DNA from: Pelagovum sp. HNIBRBA483
GTDB taxonomy: Bacteria; Pseudomonadota; Alphaproteobacteria; Rhodobacterales; Rhodobacteraceae
NCBI RefSeq assembly: GCF_040931995.1
Contig: NZ_CP162412.1
Span: 2,170,001-2,234,000 of the forward strand
Reading direction: 5' to 3'
DNA length: 64,000 nucleotides
The notes below the pieces were generated by a model that had not been told where the DNA came from, made no database searches, and was given only the letters and a program-made list of their open reading frames with translations. How positions within the stretch are numbered: the stretch's first letter is position 1; every line of letters begins with the position of its first letter. Positions 36,662 to 45,954 of the stretch are shown here, piece after piece. Made by a program: the position numbers and the translations under genes.

Positions 36662-38122
36662 TTACTCGTTAACGAGAAGCGCCATGAATTGCGGCTGTCC
36701 CTGACGGCGGATCAGCAGCAGGATCGACTTCCGGCCACCGTCGCGCGCCTCTTGAACACGCTCCTCGAACTCGGCGATGCTCGTCACCTTCTGCTGGCCT
36801 GCTTCGGTAATCAGGTCGCCAGGCATGATCCCTTTGATCGAGGCATCGCTCTCGGGCATGACATCAAGCACGACCAAGCCGCTGTCCTGCGCAAGCTGGA
36901 AGCGCTCCGCAAGCTCTGGCGTCACCTCTGACAGCATCAGCCCCAGAACTTCCTGCGGCTCTGCCGGATCAGGCTCTACCGTATCGGGAAAGGCGACCGG
37001 CTCCATCGTTTCGCGTCGGCCCAGTGTCACCGCAAGCCCGACCTCATCGCCTGCGCGCAGCACGATCACATCAACCGTTTTGCCCACCGGCGCATTGCCG
37101 ACCATCCGTACAAGCTCCCGCGTGTCAGGCACGTCCATTCCGTCAAAACTCAAGATCACATCGCCCGCCAGCAAGCCGCCATCCTTGGCAGGCCCGTCCG
37201 GTACTTCTGTCACCAAGGCACCGCGGGCCATGTCGAGCCCTTCAATCGCCTCGACCATGTCATCCCCAACATTCTGGATACGCACACCCAGCCAGCCACG
37301 GCGTGTCTCGCCGTATTCCTGCAACTGGTCGACGACGTTCTTGACCACGTTCGACGCCATCGAGAAGCCAATGCCGATCGAACCACCGTTGGGCGACAGG
37401 ATCGCGGTGTTCACCCCGATAACTTCGCCTTCCATGTTAAAGAGCGGGCCACCGGAGTTGCCACGGTTAATCGCCGCATCGGTCTGGATATAGTCGTCAT
37501 AGGTGCCCGACAGCTCACGGTTTCGGGCGGAAACGATCCCCGCGGATACAGAAAAGCCCTGCCCCAGCGGGTTGCCCATGGCAATCACCCAATCACCCAC
37601 GCGCGATCCCATGCCATCACTATCCCCGAAGTTGACGAAATCGAGATTTTCGGCATCCACCTTCAAGAGCGCAATATCGGTGTTTGGGTCAGTGCCAATC
37701 ACCTCGGCGGGCATCTCATCGCCCGAGAAGAACTCGATAAGGATCTCGTCGGCATCCTCGATCACATGGTTGTTGGTCACCACATAGCCATCCGCCGAAA
37801 TCACAAAGCCGGAGCCGAGCGCCGAGGAGCGGCGCGGCTGGCCGGGGCCATTATCGAAATCGCGGAAGAAATCCTCGAAAGGCGAGCCTTCCGGAACCAT
37901 CCCCTGCGGGCCCATGCGGTCTGCGACCATGGTGGTTGTGGTGATGTTAACCACCGCAGGGCTCACCCGCTCTGCCAGTTCAGCAAAGCTGACAGGGCGG
38001 TCCTGCGCGGCGGCCGGTGTTAGCTGGGACAGCACCAAGGCCATTCCCAGAAGCACCGCTGAAAGAAATGCCAGCGCAGCAGGGCGCTGGTCTTGTCTGA
38101 CTGCAATTGCCGTCGGTTTCAC
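36662..38122 (-). CDS. degP: Periplasmic Do-family serine protease/chaperone
   Basis: This 486-residue HtrA/DegP-type protein has an N-terminal signal/anchor (LAFLSAVLLGMALVLSQLTPAAA). The trypsin-like domain carries catalytic His119 (TNNHVI), Asp149 (NTDIALLKV) and Ser223 (GNSGGPL). Two PDZ domains (about 260-350 and 395-480) follow. It degrades or refolds misfolded envelope proteins. The start is a GTG at 38122, seven bases after GGAG; a TTG at 38128 is too close to that site. It lies downstream of hflK-hflC-DUF2065 in the same direction, with a 131-base gap, forming an envelope quality-control block. Confidence 0.93.
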   Translation of the reverse strand: MKPTAIAVRQDQRPAALAFLSAVLLGMALVLSQLTPAAAQDRPVSFAELAERVSPAVVNITTTTMVADRMGPQGMVPEGSPFEDFFRDFDNGPGQPRRSSALGSGFVISADGYVVTNNHVIEDADEILIEFFSGDEMPAEVIGTDPNTDIALLKVDAENLDFVNFGDSDGMGSRVGDWVIAMGNPLGQGFSVSAGIVSARNRELSGTYDDYIQTDAAINRGNSGGPLFNMEGEVIGVNTAILSPNGGSIGIGFSMASNVVKNVVDQLQEYGETRRGWLGVRIQNVGDDMVEAIEGLDMARGALVTEVPDGPAKDGGLLAGDVILSFDGMDVPDTRELVRMVGNAPVGKTVDVIVLRAGDEVGLAVTLGRRETMEPVAFPDTVEPDPAEPQEVLGLMLSEVTPELAERFQLAQDSGLVVLDVMPESDASIKGIMPGDLITEAGQQKVTSIAEFEERVQEARDGGRKSILLLIRRQGQPQFMALLVNE

Positions 38123-38253
38123 TGGCAATCTCCCTTGTTCTAGACAGTGCCCGGTAAACGCCGAGCTTACTTAAGCGAATGTAGGCCTCGGAACGAAAGG
38201 CGCAATCGCCACGGCCGCAGCGTCACCGAGATGTGAACGCGCGTGGCACGGGT

Positions 38254-38454
38254 TCACCCTGCCGCCACCATGCGCGCATACCAGACGAGCGCAAGCCCGA
38301 TTGTAAGCGCGATCAGCCCGGTGAGCCTCCGCGCCTCGGCAGGCATATCCCGCAACAGGCGTAGCAGGTCTTCAATAACGTGAGGGGCCAGCACATAGAC
38401 CAGCCCCTCGACAATCAATACAAGACCCAACGCATACAGCGCTTCGGTCATCAT
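38254..38454 (-). CDS. DUF2065 family small membrane protein
   Basis: This 66-residue protein has two hydrophobic helices separated by a charged loop (LLRLLRDMPAEARRLTG), the typical DUF2065 pattern. It overlaps the hflC stop by four bases (ATGA). Members of this family often sit beside hflKC, suggesting a small accessory of the HflKC-FtsH complex; the function is unproven. Confidence 0.88.
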   Translation of the reverse strand: MMTEALYALGLVLIVEGLVYVLAPHVIEDLLRLLRDMPAEARRLTGLIALTIGLALVWYARMVAAG

Positions 38455-39335
38455 TGCGCGGCAGCACCATCCGCCGAATACAGGTAGTCAAAGAAACTGC
38501 TGTCCGGCGTCAGGACCAGCGAGGAATTCCCCCCCTGGATCGCAGATTCGTAAGCCTGCATCGACCGGTAGAAGTCGAAGAACTCCGGATCGGCACCAAA
38601 TGCTTCAGCAAAAATCGCGTTACGGCGGGCATCTGCTTCACCTCGGGCGACCTGTGCTTCGCGTTCGGATTCCGAAAGCGTTTCGACAACGGTACGATCA
38701 GCCAATGCGCGCACCCGCTGCGCGGCTTCGTTACCACGCGCGATTTCGTCGGCGGCTTCACGCTCACGCTCTGCGCGCATCCGTGCGAATGTGGCTTCGA
38801 GGTTTTGCTCAGGCAGGTTCGTCTGCTTCAAACGCACGTCGACCACATCAAGCCCCAACGACACCGCGCTGGCCTGTGCCTGATCGCGGATTCGCGTCAT
38901 CAGCGAGCGGCGCTCGGAGGAAAGGATCGAGTCCGAAGTCACCTGATCAGCACCCAAAACCTCACGGATTTGCGCGTTCAGGATCGAGCTCAGCCGGTCC
39001 TCAGCCGCCCGCAGACCACCGACACCGACAGCCTGACGGAATTGCACCACATCTGTGATCCGGTAACGCGCAAACGCATCGACCACCAAACGACGGTCAT
39101 CAGAGGGCGTCACCTCGATCGTGGCGGTGTCCAGCGACAGGATCCGATCGTCATATCTCACGACCTCCTGAATCAGCGGGATCTTAAAGCCCAAACCTGG
39201 CTCCTCTTTGACGGCCTTGATCTGGCCGAACTGGAGCACCAGCGCCTTTTCGCGTTCGTCAACGATGTAGATCGAAGACATAAGCCCGGCGATCAGCACC
39301 ACGAGGACGGGGAGAAGAAAAGTTGTCTTACGCAT
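38451..39335 (-). CDS. hflC: Protease modulator HflC
   Basis: This 294-residue inner-membrane protein of the stomatin/prohibitin (SPFH) family has one N-terminal membrane helix (about 5-23), VVDEREKALVLQFG-like start motifs, an SPFH domain (about 25-190) and a C-terminal helical segment rich in Glu, Arg and Ala (about 190-260). With HflK it forms the cage around FtsH and tunes its proteolysis. It begins three bases after hflK ends. Confidence 0.95.
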   Translation of the reverse strand: MRKTTFLLPVLVVLIAGLMSSIYIVDEREKALVLQFGQIKAVKEEPGLGFKIPLIQEVVRYDDRILSLDTATIEVTPSDDRRLVVDAFARYRITDVVQFRQAVGVGGLRAAEDRLSSILNAQIREVLGADQVTSDSILSSERRSLMTRIRDQAQASAVSLGLDVVDVRLKQTNLPEQNLEATFARMRAEREREAADEIARGNEAAQRVRALADRTVVETLSESEREAQVARGEADARRNAIFAEAFGADPEFFDFYRSMQAYESAIQGGNSSLVLTPDSSFFDYLYSADGAAAQ

Positions 39336-39338
39336 CTC

Positions 39339-40496
39339 TTAGTTCCCTCCACCAGAATTACGGTTCAGCTCGTTCAGCGGCAGATACGGCACCACGCCAT
39401 TTCCATCGCCCCCCGCGAGGGACGGATCGAGAATGATCTTATCCACATCGCCAAAGACCTTTTCCATCGTTTCCAGATAGAGACGGCGCCGCGTCACATC
39501 TTCGGCCTTGGAATATTCCTCAAGCACGGCGCTAAAGCGGCTCGCTTCACCCAATGCCTGATTCACGACCTGCGCACGGTAGCCTTCGGCCTGTTCAAGG
39601 ATCTGCGCGGCTTCACCACGCGCCTCGGCCAATACGCGGTTCGCATAAGCATCCGCCTGCCGTTGCAACCGATCACGCTCCTGTTCAGCAGCCTGAACCG
39701 CACGGAAGCTGTCGATCACTTCGCGCGGCGGGTCAGCCTTGTCGAGGTTCAGACGCACGATCGAAATACCGCTGTCATAGCCGTCCAGAATGGCCTGAAT
39801 TTCAGTCGCCGCTGTATCCGCGATCAAGCCACGGTCACGGTTGAGGATCGGCGCCAGCGGTGACGCGGCGATGATCTCGCGCATCACGGATTCCGATACT
39901 GCTTGAACCGTCAATTGCGGGTCACGAATGTTAAACAGCAGCTTAGCCGGATCGTTGATGTTCCACACAACTTGGAAATCAATATCCACGATATTCGCGT
40001 CGGTCGTTAGCATCAGGCCGCTCGCATCGCGGCTGTTGGCGCCTACGCCGATATCTTCTGTCCGTTCGGAAGTGACGTTGATCACGTCTGCCGTCACAAA
40101 AGGCCAAGGTGCAAAGTTCAAGCCCGGCTGCCCGGTTTTGTAATAGCTCCCGAGAAACAGCTCTACCGACTGCTCTTCCGGTTTCACGGTGTAGAAGGAT
40201 GCCATCCCCCACAGCACCACTGCTGCCAGAGCACCAAGCCCGATAGTGCCACGGGTCAGTCGCGGGCCACCGCCGCCGCCCTGACCGCCACCGCCGCGCT
40301 GGCCACCGCCACCGCCGCCGCCCATCAGAACGCGCAATTGCTCGCGCCCCTTGTTCACCAGTTCGTCGATCTCGGGGATCTGCCCGCCATCTTGACCGGG
40401 CCTGCGCCCGCCACCATTTGGCGGACGCTCGCGGTCATCGCCGCCCCCGCCTCTGTTTCCGCCGCCGCCCCAAGGGCCACCGTTATTACCAGCCAT
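39339..40496 (-). CDS. hflK: FtsH protease activity modulator HflK
   Basis: This 385-residue SPFH membrane protein has a very glycine-rich, disordered N-terminus (about 1-80, including runs of seven and five Gly around 59-75), a transmembrane helix at about 85-102, an SPFH domain (about 105-290) and an AEARGEAAQILEQAEGYRA helical segment. It partners HflC. The start at 40496 is chosen for the GGAAGA site and for MAGNNGGPWGGGG, which is typical of HflK. It lies 76 bases after gor in the same direction. Confidence 0.95.
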   Translation of the reverse strand: MAGNNGGPWGGGGNRGGGGDDRERPPNGGGRRPGQDGGQIPEIDELVNKGREQLRVLMGGGGGGGQRGGGGQGGGGGPRLTRGTIGLGALAAVVLWGMASFYTVKPEEQSVELFLGSYYKTGQPGLNFAPWPFVTADVINVTSERTEDIGVGANSRDASGLMLTTDANIVDIDFQVVWNINDPAKLLFNIRDPQLTVQAVSESVMREIIAASPLAPILNRDRGLIADTAATEIQAILDGYDSGISIVRLNLDKADPPREVIDSFRAVQAAEQERDRLQRQADAYANRVLAEARGEAAQILEQAEGYRAQVVNQALGEASRFSAVLEEYSKAEDVTRRRLYLETMEKVFGDVDKIILDPSLAGGDGNGVVPYLPLNELNRNSGGGN

Positions 40497-40572
40497 ATCC
40501 TGTCGTTCTTCCTTTTTGATCTCCGGCTTCGCCGGTTGCATGTTCTCAGACTTGTGCGTCCCTACACAAAAT

Positions 40573-41928
40573 TCAAGCCGTTCGCACGGGCGCTTTCATC
40601 GTAACAAGTTCTTCTGCCATCGTCGGATGCACCGCGACGGTGCGGTCAAAGTCCTCTTTCGTGGCACCCATCTTGACCGCAATACCAACCATCTGGATCA
40701 TTTCACCCGCCTGATCCGCGACGATATGACAGCCCAGCACCTTCCGCGTCTCGCGGCTGACGATGAGTTTCATCAGCACGCGGTCACTACGTCCGGCAAA
40801 GGCATGGTTCATCGGCCTGAACGACGTGCAGAAAACCTCTATCGGTTCCTGATCGCGGGCTTCCTCTTCGGTCAGGCCCACGCTCCCCAGTTCCGGCTGG
40901 GTAAAGACCGCCGAGGGGATCAGCTTATGGTCAACAGGTGTCGGGTTGTCATTAAATACCGTCTCGACATAGGCCATACCCTCGCGGATCGCGACCGGCG
41001 TCAACTGCACCCGCCCTGTCACATCGCCAATGGCATGGATCGACAGCACCGCCGTGGCGGAATAGTCGTCGACAAGAATTTCGCCGTTGCGGCCCAGCGC
41101 CACGCCAACCTCTTCCAGCCCCAAGCCTTCGGTATTTGGCTTGCGCCCGGTGGCGAACATCACCTGATCAAAGACGCGCTCCATTCCGTTCGTCGCCTTC
41201 ACCCGCACGCCGTCGCCGTCTTTCTCCATCGCCACGATGTTGGTGCCACAATGGAGATCGACACCTTTTGCCTTCATCGAATCCGCAATCAAGCCGCGCG
41301 CCTCGTCATCGAAGCCCCGCAGGATTTGAGCACCACGATAAAACTGCGTCACTTCAACGCCCAACCCGTTGAGAATGCCAGCAAATTCGCAGGCGATATA
41401 GCCGCCGCCCACAATAAGGATGGACTTCGGCAACGTCTCAAGGTGGAAAATGTCGTTCGAGGTGATGCCCAGATCGGCATTCGCCATCTCTGGAACCACA
41501 GGCCGCCCGCCGACCGCGATCAAGATTTGCTTGGCTGTGATTTCCTCTCCGGTGGAGAGCCGCACCGTATTGGCGTCTTTGACCGTGGCACGCGCGTCGT
41601 AAGTCGTAACGCCGGATCCTTCCAGCAACTTGCGGTAAATCCCTTCGAGCCGGTCGAGTTCGGCCTCCAGCTTGGCCCGAAAGCGCGGCCATTCAAACGT
41701 GCCCGCCTCAAGCGACCAACCATAAGCCTGCGCATCGTCGAACATCTCGCGGTAGCCAGATGCGAAAACCATCAGCTTTTTCGGCACGCATCCACGGATC
41801 ACGCAGGTGCCGCCCATCCGGTCTTCTTCCGCCAGCGCGACTTTAACGCCGCCTGCCGCTGCGACCCGCGCCGCTCTTACGCCACCGGAGCCACCCCCGA
41901 CGACAAACAAATCATAATCAAATGCCAT
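40573..41928 (-). CDS. gor: Glutathione-disulfide reductase
   Basis: This 451-residue FAD/NADPH flavoenzyme keeps glutathione reduced. The FAD motif is GGGSGG (11-16), the redox-active disulfide C42-x4-C47 (CVIRGCVPKK), the NADPH motif GGGYIACEFAG and the active-site His434 in HPTMAEE. It starts two bases after rpiA ends, so the two are co-transcribed; rpiA links it to pentose-phosphate NADPH supply. Confidence 0.95.
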   Translation of the reverse strand: MAFDYDLFVVGGGSGGVRAARVAAAGGVKVALAEEDRMGGTCVIRGCVPKKLMVFASGYREMFDDAQAYGWSLEAGTFEWPRFRAKLEAELDRLEGIYRKLLEGSGVTTYDARATVKDANTVRLSTGEEITAKQILIAVGGRPVVPEMANADLGITSNDIFHLETLPKSILIVGGGYIACEFAGILNGLGVEVTQFYRGAQILRGFDDEARGLIADSMKAKGVDLHCGTNIVAMEKDGDGVRVKATNGMERVFDQVMFATGRKPNTEGLGLEEVGVALGRNGEILVDDYSATAVLSIHAIGDVTGRVQLTPVAIREGMAYVETVFNDNPTPVDHKLIPSAVFTQPELGSVGLTEEEARDQEPIEVFCTSFRPMNHAFAGRSDRVLMKLIVSRETRKVLGCHIVADQAGEMIQMVGIAVKMGATKEDFDRTVAVHPTMAEELVTMKAPVRTA

Positions 41929-41930
41929 TC

Positions 41931-42719
41931 TTAGTCCGTTAGGTCCGAAAACAGGTTGTCGTCATCCAAAATATCAAAGCGTGTCACGTCATTCGTGCCT
42001 TCAGTAATGTCGAACACTTCGACTTTGCCGTCGCCATGCCCGATCACCACTGCATCGCAGATATCTATGAACAGCCCGTTTTCAACCACCCCCGGCACCT
42101 GATTGAGCACAAGGCTCAGCTGTCGCGGGTTACCGATCCGGCGCAGATGGAGGTCAAGGATATGGTTGCCCTCATCGGTGACAAAGGGGCGGTCCCCATC
42201 CATGCGCAAATTCACCTCGCGGCCCAATACATCCATGCCGATCAGCAATTCTTCCACCAGCGTTTTCGACGTCTGCCATCCGAACGGGATCACCTCGATC
42301 GGCAAGGGGAAAGCGCCCAGCGTTTCGACCTTTTTCGACAGGTCCGCGATCACGACCATTTTATCGCTCGCGGTGGCAACAATCTTCTCCTGCAAATGCG
42401 CACCGCCGCCGCCCTTGATCAGCGTCAGGTCCGCGTCGAACTCGTCCGCGCCGTCAATCGTCACGTCAAGCCACTTCGCTTCATCGAGGCTGATCACCTC
42501 GATCCCGACCTCGCGCGCCATCTTGGCCGTGCGGGAGGAGGTAGGGACACCTTTGATCTGCAATCCTTCGTCACGAACCATCTCACCCAAGCAGCGCACC
42601 AGCCACGCCGCTGTCGAGCCGGTTCCCAGCCCGACACGCATGCCGCTTTCCACAAACTGAGTCGCGCGCTTGGCGGCCGCGAACTTGGCCTTATCGATGG
42701 GTGACAGTGATCCGGGCAT
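41931..42719 (-). CDS. rpiA: Ribose-5-phosphate isomerase A
   Basis: This 262-residue enzyme interconverts ribose-5-phosphate and ribulose-5-phosphate in the cytosol. Family motifs are GLGTGSTAAW, TIDGADEFD and IKGGGGAHLQEKI. The start at 42719 has GGGAG upstream; an in-frame start at 42746 lacks one. It is the first gene of the leftward rpiA-gor-hflK-hflC unit. The 168 bases to the divergent GST gene hold both promoters. Confidence 0.94.
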   Translation of the reverse strand: MPGSLSPIDKAKFAAAKRATQFVESGMRVGLGTGSTAAWLVRCLGEMVRDEGLQIKGVPTSSRTAKMAREVGIEVISLDEAKWLDVTIDGADEFDADLTLIKGGGGAHLQEKIVATASDKMVVIADLSKKVETLGAFPLPIEVIPFGWQTSKTLVEELLIGMDVLGREVNLRMDGDRPFVTDEGNHILDLHLRRIGNPRQLSLVLNQVPGVVENGLFIDICDAVVIGHGDGKVEVFDITEGTNDVTRFDILDDDNLFSDLTD

Positions 42720-42887
42720 TGGGCAGCTCCCTCTATATTTCGGCACGGTTATAGGCCAGATGCCCGAGGGGTGCGAGGGGAAGATTGCTCCATCTGCGCT
42801 AACCAGCTTACGCGTCGTTTGCGCGAATTTCCTAGGAATGGTCGTTTTCCACTAAAGGCCGTTGCAACACATCGCTATGGTCGCGCC

Positions 42888-43574
42888 ATGTCACAAACGC
42901 TGCGCCTTCATTACGCCCCTGACAACGCCTCGCTTTGCGTGAGGTTGGCGATGGAGGCTTTTGCCATTCCTCACGAACTCGTTCCGGTAGATCGCGCCAG
43001 CCGCGCTCAGAAAAGCCCGTCCTATCTGCGGATCAACCCCAACGGGCTGATCCCCGCATTGGAAACGCCGCATGGCCCGCTGTTTGAGACGGCGGCGATT
43101 CTCCTATGGCTCTCTGATATCTATCCGGGGCTGATGCCCCCGCCCCGTAGCGCGGAGCGAGGCGAGGCGCTGAAATGGCTCTTCTGGATGTCCAACACCC
43201 TTCAGGCAACCGAGCGCCTGCTGTTTCACCCCGATGATCTGGTGACCACCGAAGCCGCCAAGCGGGAAGTCCAGCACGGCCTGCGCGAGGCGGTGAATCG
43301 CCAGCTGACCGTGATCGAGCATTCGGGTGGAGCATGGATCGACACCGCCGCGCCCTCGGCACTGACCGCAATGCTCGCCCCGCTCCTGCGCTGGCCAGCG
43401 CTCTACCCAGATGGCGATGGATACAATCTCGCGGGCTATCCCCGCCTTTTCCGTTTCGCCCAAGCCTTCGAAAAGCACAACTTTGTTGTGACAGTCGCCG
43501 CATCCGAAGGTCTCGGCGCCACGCCATTTTCAACCCCCTCATACCCCAACCCACCCTTAGGGAGTGCCACCTGA
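42888..43574 (+). CDS. Glutathione S-transferase family protein
   Basis: This 228-residue protein has an N-terminal thioredoxin-like GST domain (about 1-80; LRINPNGLIPAL, FETAAILLWL) and an all-helical C-terminal domain. The start codon at 42888 gives MSQTLRLHYAPDNAS, the expected beta-strand with the catalytic-region Ser/Tyr nearby. The substrate is unknown. Its stop directly abuts the ATG of sdaA, so the two are probably one transcript. The gor gene for glutathione recycling lies on the other side of the divergent promoter. Confidence 0.87.
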   Translation: MSQTLRLHYAPDNASLCVRLAMEAFAIPHELVPVDRASRAQKSPSYLRINPNGLIPALETPHGPLFETAAILLWLSDIYPGLMPPPRSAERGEALKWLFWMSNTLQATERLLFHPDDLVTTEAAKREVQHGLREAVNRQLTVIEHSGGAWIDTAAPSALTAMLAPLLRWPALYPDGDGYNLAGYPRLFRFAQAFEKHNFVVTVAASEGLGATPFSTPSYPNPPLGSAT

Positions 43575-44948
43575 ATGTTTCTTTCGGTCTTTGATATGTT
43601 CAAAGTCGGCGTCGGCCCGTCCTCGTCGCACACCATCGGCCCGATGGTCGCAGGCGCTCGGTTCCTCGATCACCTGCGCGCCCAGCCGTTTCAGGTTGCG
43701 GGTGTGCGCGCCACTCTGCACGGCAGCCTCGCCTTCACTGGCGTCGGCCACGCCACTGACCGCGCGGTGATCCTTGGCCTCGCCGGTTTCCGCGCCGATG
43801 ACTACGACGCCGCAAAAGCCGAAGCCGAATTGGAGCGTATCCGCGACGAAGGCACCCTCCACCCCGAGGACTTGCCGCAACTCGCATTCCAGCCGAAGGA
43901 TGATCTGATCTTCGATTACGGCCCAAACCTACCCGGCCACGCGAACGGCCTCGTCATTCGCGGCACCGACGCCCAAGGCGACGTGATCACCGAAGTGACC
44001 TACTATTCCATCGGTGGCGGCTTCGTCCTCACCGCCGAAGAGTTGGAAGCGGGCAAAGATCAGGATGACGGCCCGCCCGTGCCCTACCCTTTCAAATCCG
44101 CCGCCGAAATGCTCGAAATGGCCCTGCGTTCGGGTAAATCCATCGCCGAGATGAAGCGTGCAAACGAGCTGAGCCGGATGCCAGGCGCCGATCTCGATCG
44201 CGGTATCGCCCGCATTTGGGAAGTGATGAACGATTGTATCGAACGCGGCCTTGCCACCGATGGCATCTTGCCCGGTGGGCTCAATGTGCGCCGCCGCGCC
44301 AAGGGTATCCATGACGCATTGCAAGCCGAACGCGGCCGCAATCTCACCGCGCCACACACGATCAACGACTGGATGTCGACCTATGCGATGGCGGTGAACG
44401 AAGAGAATGCCGCCGGAGGTCAGGTCGTCACCGCCCCCACCAACGGGGCGGCAGGCGTCATTCCCGCTACCATCCGCTACTGGCTGGATCACGTCCCCGG
44501 CGCAACCACGTCACGAGTGCCTGATTTTCTCCTCACAGCGGCGGCGATTGGCGGGTTGATCAAGTTCAATGCCTCAATCTCGGGCGCTGAATGCGGCTGT
44601 CAGGCCGAGGTCGGCTCCGCCTCCGCTATGGCCGCCGCAGGACTGGCTGCCGTCATGGGCGGCACACCAGAGCAGGTTGAAAACGCTGCCGAAATTGCAC
44701 TGGAGCATCACCTCGGCATGACCTGCGACCCGATCCGCGGCCTTGTTCAGGTGCCTTGTATCGAGCGTAACGGCCTTGGCGCGATCAAGGCCGTTTCTGC
44801 CGCGTCGCTTTCATTGCGCGGGGATGGTCAACACCTCGTCCCGCTCGACGCCGCGATTGAAACCATGCGCCAGACCGGCAACGACATGAGCGAGAAATAC
44901 AAGGAAACCGCGCTCGGCGGCCTCGCCGTTAACGTTCCGAACTGCTAA
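43575..44948 (+). CDS. sdaA: L-serine ammonia-lyase (iron-sulfur)
   Basis: This 457-residue fused alpha/beta L-serine dehydratase converts serine to pyruvate and ammonia with a 4Fe-4S cluster. Candidate cluster cysteines are C342 (ECGCQAE), C384 (GMTCDP) and C395 (VQVPCIERN). The protein ends in Cys457 (NVPNC), the C-terminal cysteine that acts as a tail ligand in characterised homologues. The beta-domain PSSSHTIGPM motif is at 14-23. It is translated directly after the GST gene and fits the amino-acid-catabolism theme of the window. Confidence 0.95.
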   Translation: MFLSVFDMFKVGVGPSSSHTIGPMVAGARFLDHLRAQPFQVAGVRATLHGSLAFTGVGHATDRAVILGLAGFRADDYDAAKAEAELERIRDEGTLHPEDLPQLAFQPKDDLIFDYGPNLPGHANGLVIRGTDAQGDVITEVTYYSIGGGFVLTAEELEAGKDQDDGPPVPYPFKSAAEMLEMALRSGKSIAEMKRANELSRMPGADLDRGIARIWEVMNDCIERGLATDGILPGGLNVRRRAKGIHDALQAERGRNLTAPHTINDWMSTYAMAVNEENAAGGQVVTAPTNGAAGVIPATIRYWLDHVPGATTSRVPDFLLTAAAIGGLIKFNASISGAECGCQAEVGSASAMAAAGLAAVMGGTPEQVENAAEIALEHHLGMTCDPIRGLVQVPCIERNGLGAIKAVSAASLSLRGDGQHLVPLDAAIETMRQTGNDMSEKYKETALGGLAVNVPNC

Positions 44949-45006
44949 AGCCGCCATCCGTCGCAAACAGACAAGACCGCCTGCGCCTGACGGGGGAAGA
45001 GCAACC

Positions 45007-45945
45007 ATGAACACAGATCGCATTCTCCTTGGCGTGGCGCTGATGATCGGTTTCTGCGCCACCGCCCCGCTGATTGACGTCGCCTCCAAACTCGCGACGG
45101 CAGCGCTCCCTGTTGGCGAAGTGACGACCGCCCGTTTCATCGTGCAGTCCGCGCTCATGGCGCCGGTTTGCCTCGTCATGGGCCTCGGCCTGCGCCTGCC
45201 GCAAGGCACGCTTGGGATGATGACCCTGCGCGCGATCTTTCTGATTTTGTCCACCTATTGCTTCGTCGCCGCGATCGAAGTCATGCCGATCGCCGACGCG
45301 CTCGCTATCGCCTTTGTCGAGCCGTTCCTTCTGCTGATCCTCGGTCGCGCACTGTTTGGTGACGAGGTCGGCCCCCGCCGAATCGGTGCCAGCATCGTCG
45401 GCTTCGGCGGCTCCATGCTGGTTATTCAGCCGAGCTTTGCAGCCTTCGGCGCTGTGGCCTTCTACCCCTTGGGAACGGCGCTGTTCTTTGCCGCCTACAT
45501 GCTGGCAACCCGTAGCCTGTCGCGCCGCGCCCATCCCGTTGCGATGCAGTATCATACCGCGCTTCTTGCCTCGCTGATCTGCATTCCGGTTCTGGGGATC
45601 GGTGCGATTGCCGATCTTGCCCCCATCGCGCCGGTCAAGCCCGAAGGCATATTCTGGCTCTGGCTTTTCGGCGTTGGCGCAGCGGCATCCGTTTCACATA
45701 TGATGATGACCATCGCCCTGCGTTTTGCGCCTTCGGCCACCCTTGCGCCGCTGCACTATCTTGAAATCGTCTCCGCCGCCGTGCTGGGCTATCTCGTCTT
45801 TGGTGATTTCCCAGATGCGCTGACTTGGACAGGTATCGGCATCATCGTTGCATCGGGCCTCTACATCGTCCACCGCGAACGGATCACTGCCAAGCGCGGC
45901 TCGGTCATCCTCCCGACCGTTGCCAGCCGCCCGCCGCAAGGCTAG
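45007..45945 (+). CDS. EamA/DMT family transporter (first of a tandem pair)
   Basis: This 312-residue drug/metabolite transporter has about ten membrane helices in two EamA halves. Motifs shared with the next gene are DALAIAFVEPFLLL, GDEVGPRR, GFGGSMLVIQPSF and APSATLAPLHYLEI. It is probably an inner-membrane exporter of amino acids or metabolites; the substrate is unknown. It starts 58 bases after sdaA and ends nine bases before its paralogue. Confidence 0.88.
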   Translation: MNTDRILLGVALMIGFCATAPLIDVASKLATAALPVGEVTTARFIVQSALMAPVCLVMGLGLRLPQGTLGMMTLRAIFLILSTYCFVAAIEVMPIADALAIAFVEPFLLLILGRALFGDEVGPRRIGASIVGFGGSMLVIQPSFAAFGAVAFYPLGTALFFAAYMLATRSLSRRAHPVAMQYHTALLASLICIPVLGIGAIADLAPIAPVKPEGIFWLWLFGVGAAASVSHMMMTIALRFAPSATLAPLHYLEIVSAAVLGYLVFGDFPDALTWTGIGIIVASGLYIVHRERITAKRGSVILPTVASRPPQG

Positions 45946-45954
45946 CCTCCCTTC

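Noticed and set aside
38454-39863. Rightward 469-codon frame opposite hflC/hflK
   Set aside because: HflC and HflK are unmistakable on the other strand; this frame has an atypical His/Arg-rich composition.
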